The notes beneath the pieces are model-generated. The model ran no database searches and was not told where the DNA came from. It was given only the letters and a program-made list of their open reading frames with translations. From Defluviitaleaceae bacterium (GTDB lineage Bacteria; Bacillota; Clostridia; Lachnospirales; WQUN01): a stretch of DNA of 41,566 bases. This document shows positions 41,360-41,566 of this stretch, piece after piece. Position 1 is the first letter of the stretch. Each line of letters opens with the position of its first letter. The DNA is taken from the NCBI GenBank assembly GCA_009785605.1, contig WQVY01000016.1:1-41566 (forward strand), written 5' to 3'. A program made the translations under genes and the position numbers.

Positions 41360-41566
41360 TTAAACACAACGCCTAATCATGGTACTCTGACTGTTGTTTG
41401 CAACATACTCGACAATACGCTTGTATTGGTCATCGAAGTTTAATTTAATTTCAACCGTGCCATTGTCATGTAACAATATGATGTCGATTAAATCAACCAG
41501 CAATTCACGGTTCAACTCCAATATACTCTTATGCTTTAAAAAGGTTTGAAAGTAAGAATTTTCGGC
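41360..41566 (-). CDS. Large serine recombinase, C-terminal end (partial)
   Basis: 68 codons entering from the right edge and ending at TAA 41362-41360. The peptide contains [20 protein letters not shown] then [18 protein letters not shown], the pattern seen near the C-terminus of resolvase/invertase-type site-specific recombinases with a zinc ribbon and coiled coil (…L-x-RE-x2-x-x-LID-x-I-x-V-… EI-x-F-x-F-x-D-x-Y/F…). These enzymes excise or integrate prophages and conjugative or gene-interrupting elements and normally lie next to their attachment site. The catalytic domain is outside the window, so activity cannot be judged. Confidence 0.75.
   Translation of the reverse strand, partial: AENSYFQTFLKHKSILELNRELLVDLIDIILLHDNGTVEIKLNFDDQYKRIVEYVANNSQSTMIRRCV

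Noticed and set aside
41106-41369. Minus-strand frame rich in Arg/Thr ([11 protein letters not shown] type) over the collagen region
   Set aside because: It is an out-of-frame reading of the Gly-X-Y codons.

Overview
This window is chromosomal DNA from a low- to mid-GC Gram-positive bacterium, most likely a spore-forming member of class Clostridia. The evidence is strong AGGAGG-type ribosome binding sites, the pairs Asp23/FakA and L21/L27, an FtsQ(DivIB)-FtsZ-DacF cell-division block, class B sortases with an LPXTG-type surface protein, a YtaF-type sporulation membrane protein, a VTC/DUF4956 pair and a BclA-like collagen fragment. No rRNA, tRNA or CRISPR array was recognised. Genus-level assignment is not possible from this sequence alone.

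Layout. 1-4.7 kb holds small accessory and regulatory genes: an XRE regulator, an AlkZ-like winged-helix protein, a WYL regulator, an Rpn-family nuclease and an alpha/beta hydrolase. 4.7-8.0 kb holds fakA and asp23, divergent from a PTS-type IIC membrane protein; the two sides share a palindrome at their promoters. 8.0-14.0 kb is one 2022-residue beta-helix surface protein ending in LPLTG. 14.4-16.3 kb holds two DUF4349-type envelope proteins. 16.5-17.5 kb is the rplU-rpmA operon, with an array of 34-bp hairpin repeats where prp is normally found. 17.5-19.6 kb holds two tandem class B sortases. 19.7-25.4 kb holds dacF, ftsZ, ftsQ, a NYN/LOTUS-like protein and a DUF2161 protein. 25.5-29.4 kb holds rlmN and two mgtE paralogues. 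29.7-32.4 kb is alaS. 32.6-35.9 kb holds an MntP-like exporter, a divergent DtxR/MntR regulator, VTC, DUF4956 and ytaF. 35.9-40.6 kb holds a phosphoesterase, a hemolysin-III protein, a GH4 alpha-galactosidase, a DUF4438 protein and a GNAT acetyltransferase. The right edge holds the C-terminus of a serine recombinase whose stop codon directly abuts, in the same frame, a startless collagen-like gene.

How the parts fit. Two sortases, the LPLTG giant and the DUF4349 lipoprotein (which carries its own LPLTGG just after the lipobox) suggest a cell-surface assembly region. The division genes and dacF form a morphogenesis block. The MntP-like exporter and MntR-like regulator form a metal-homeostasis unit with a nested operator between them.

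The most unusual signals are: (1) the recombinase/collagen junction, which looks like an integrated element splitting a spore-surface gene; (2) at least two families of long intergenic hairpins sitting at stop codons or predicted transcription starts; (3) an L27 lacking the Firmicutes N-terminal extension together with the absence of prp beside it.
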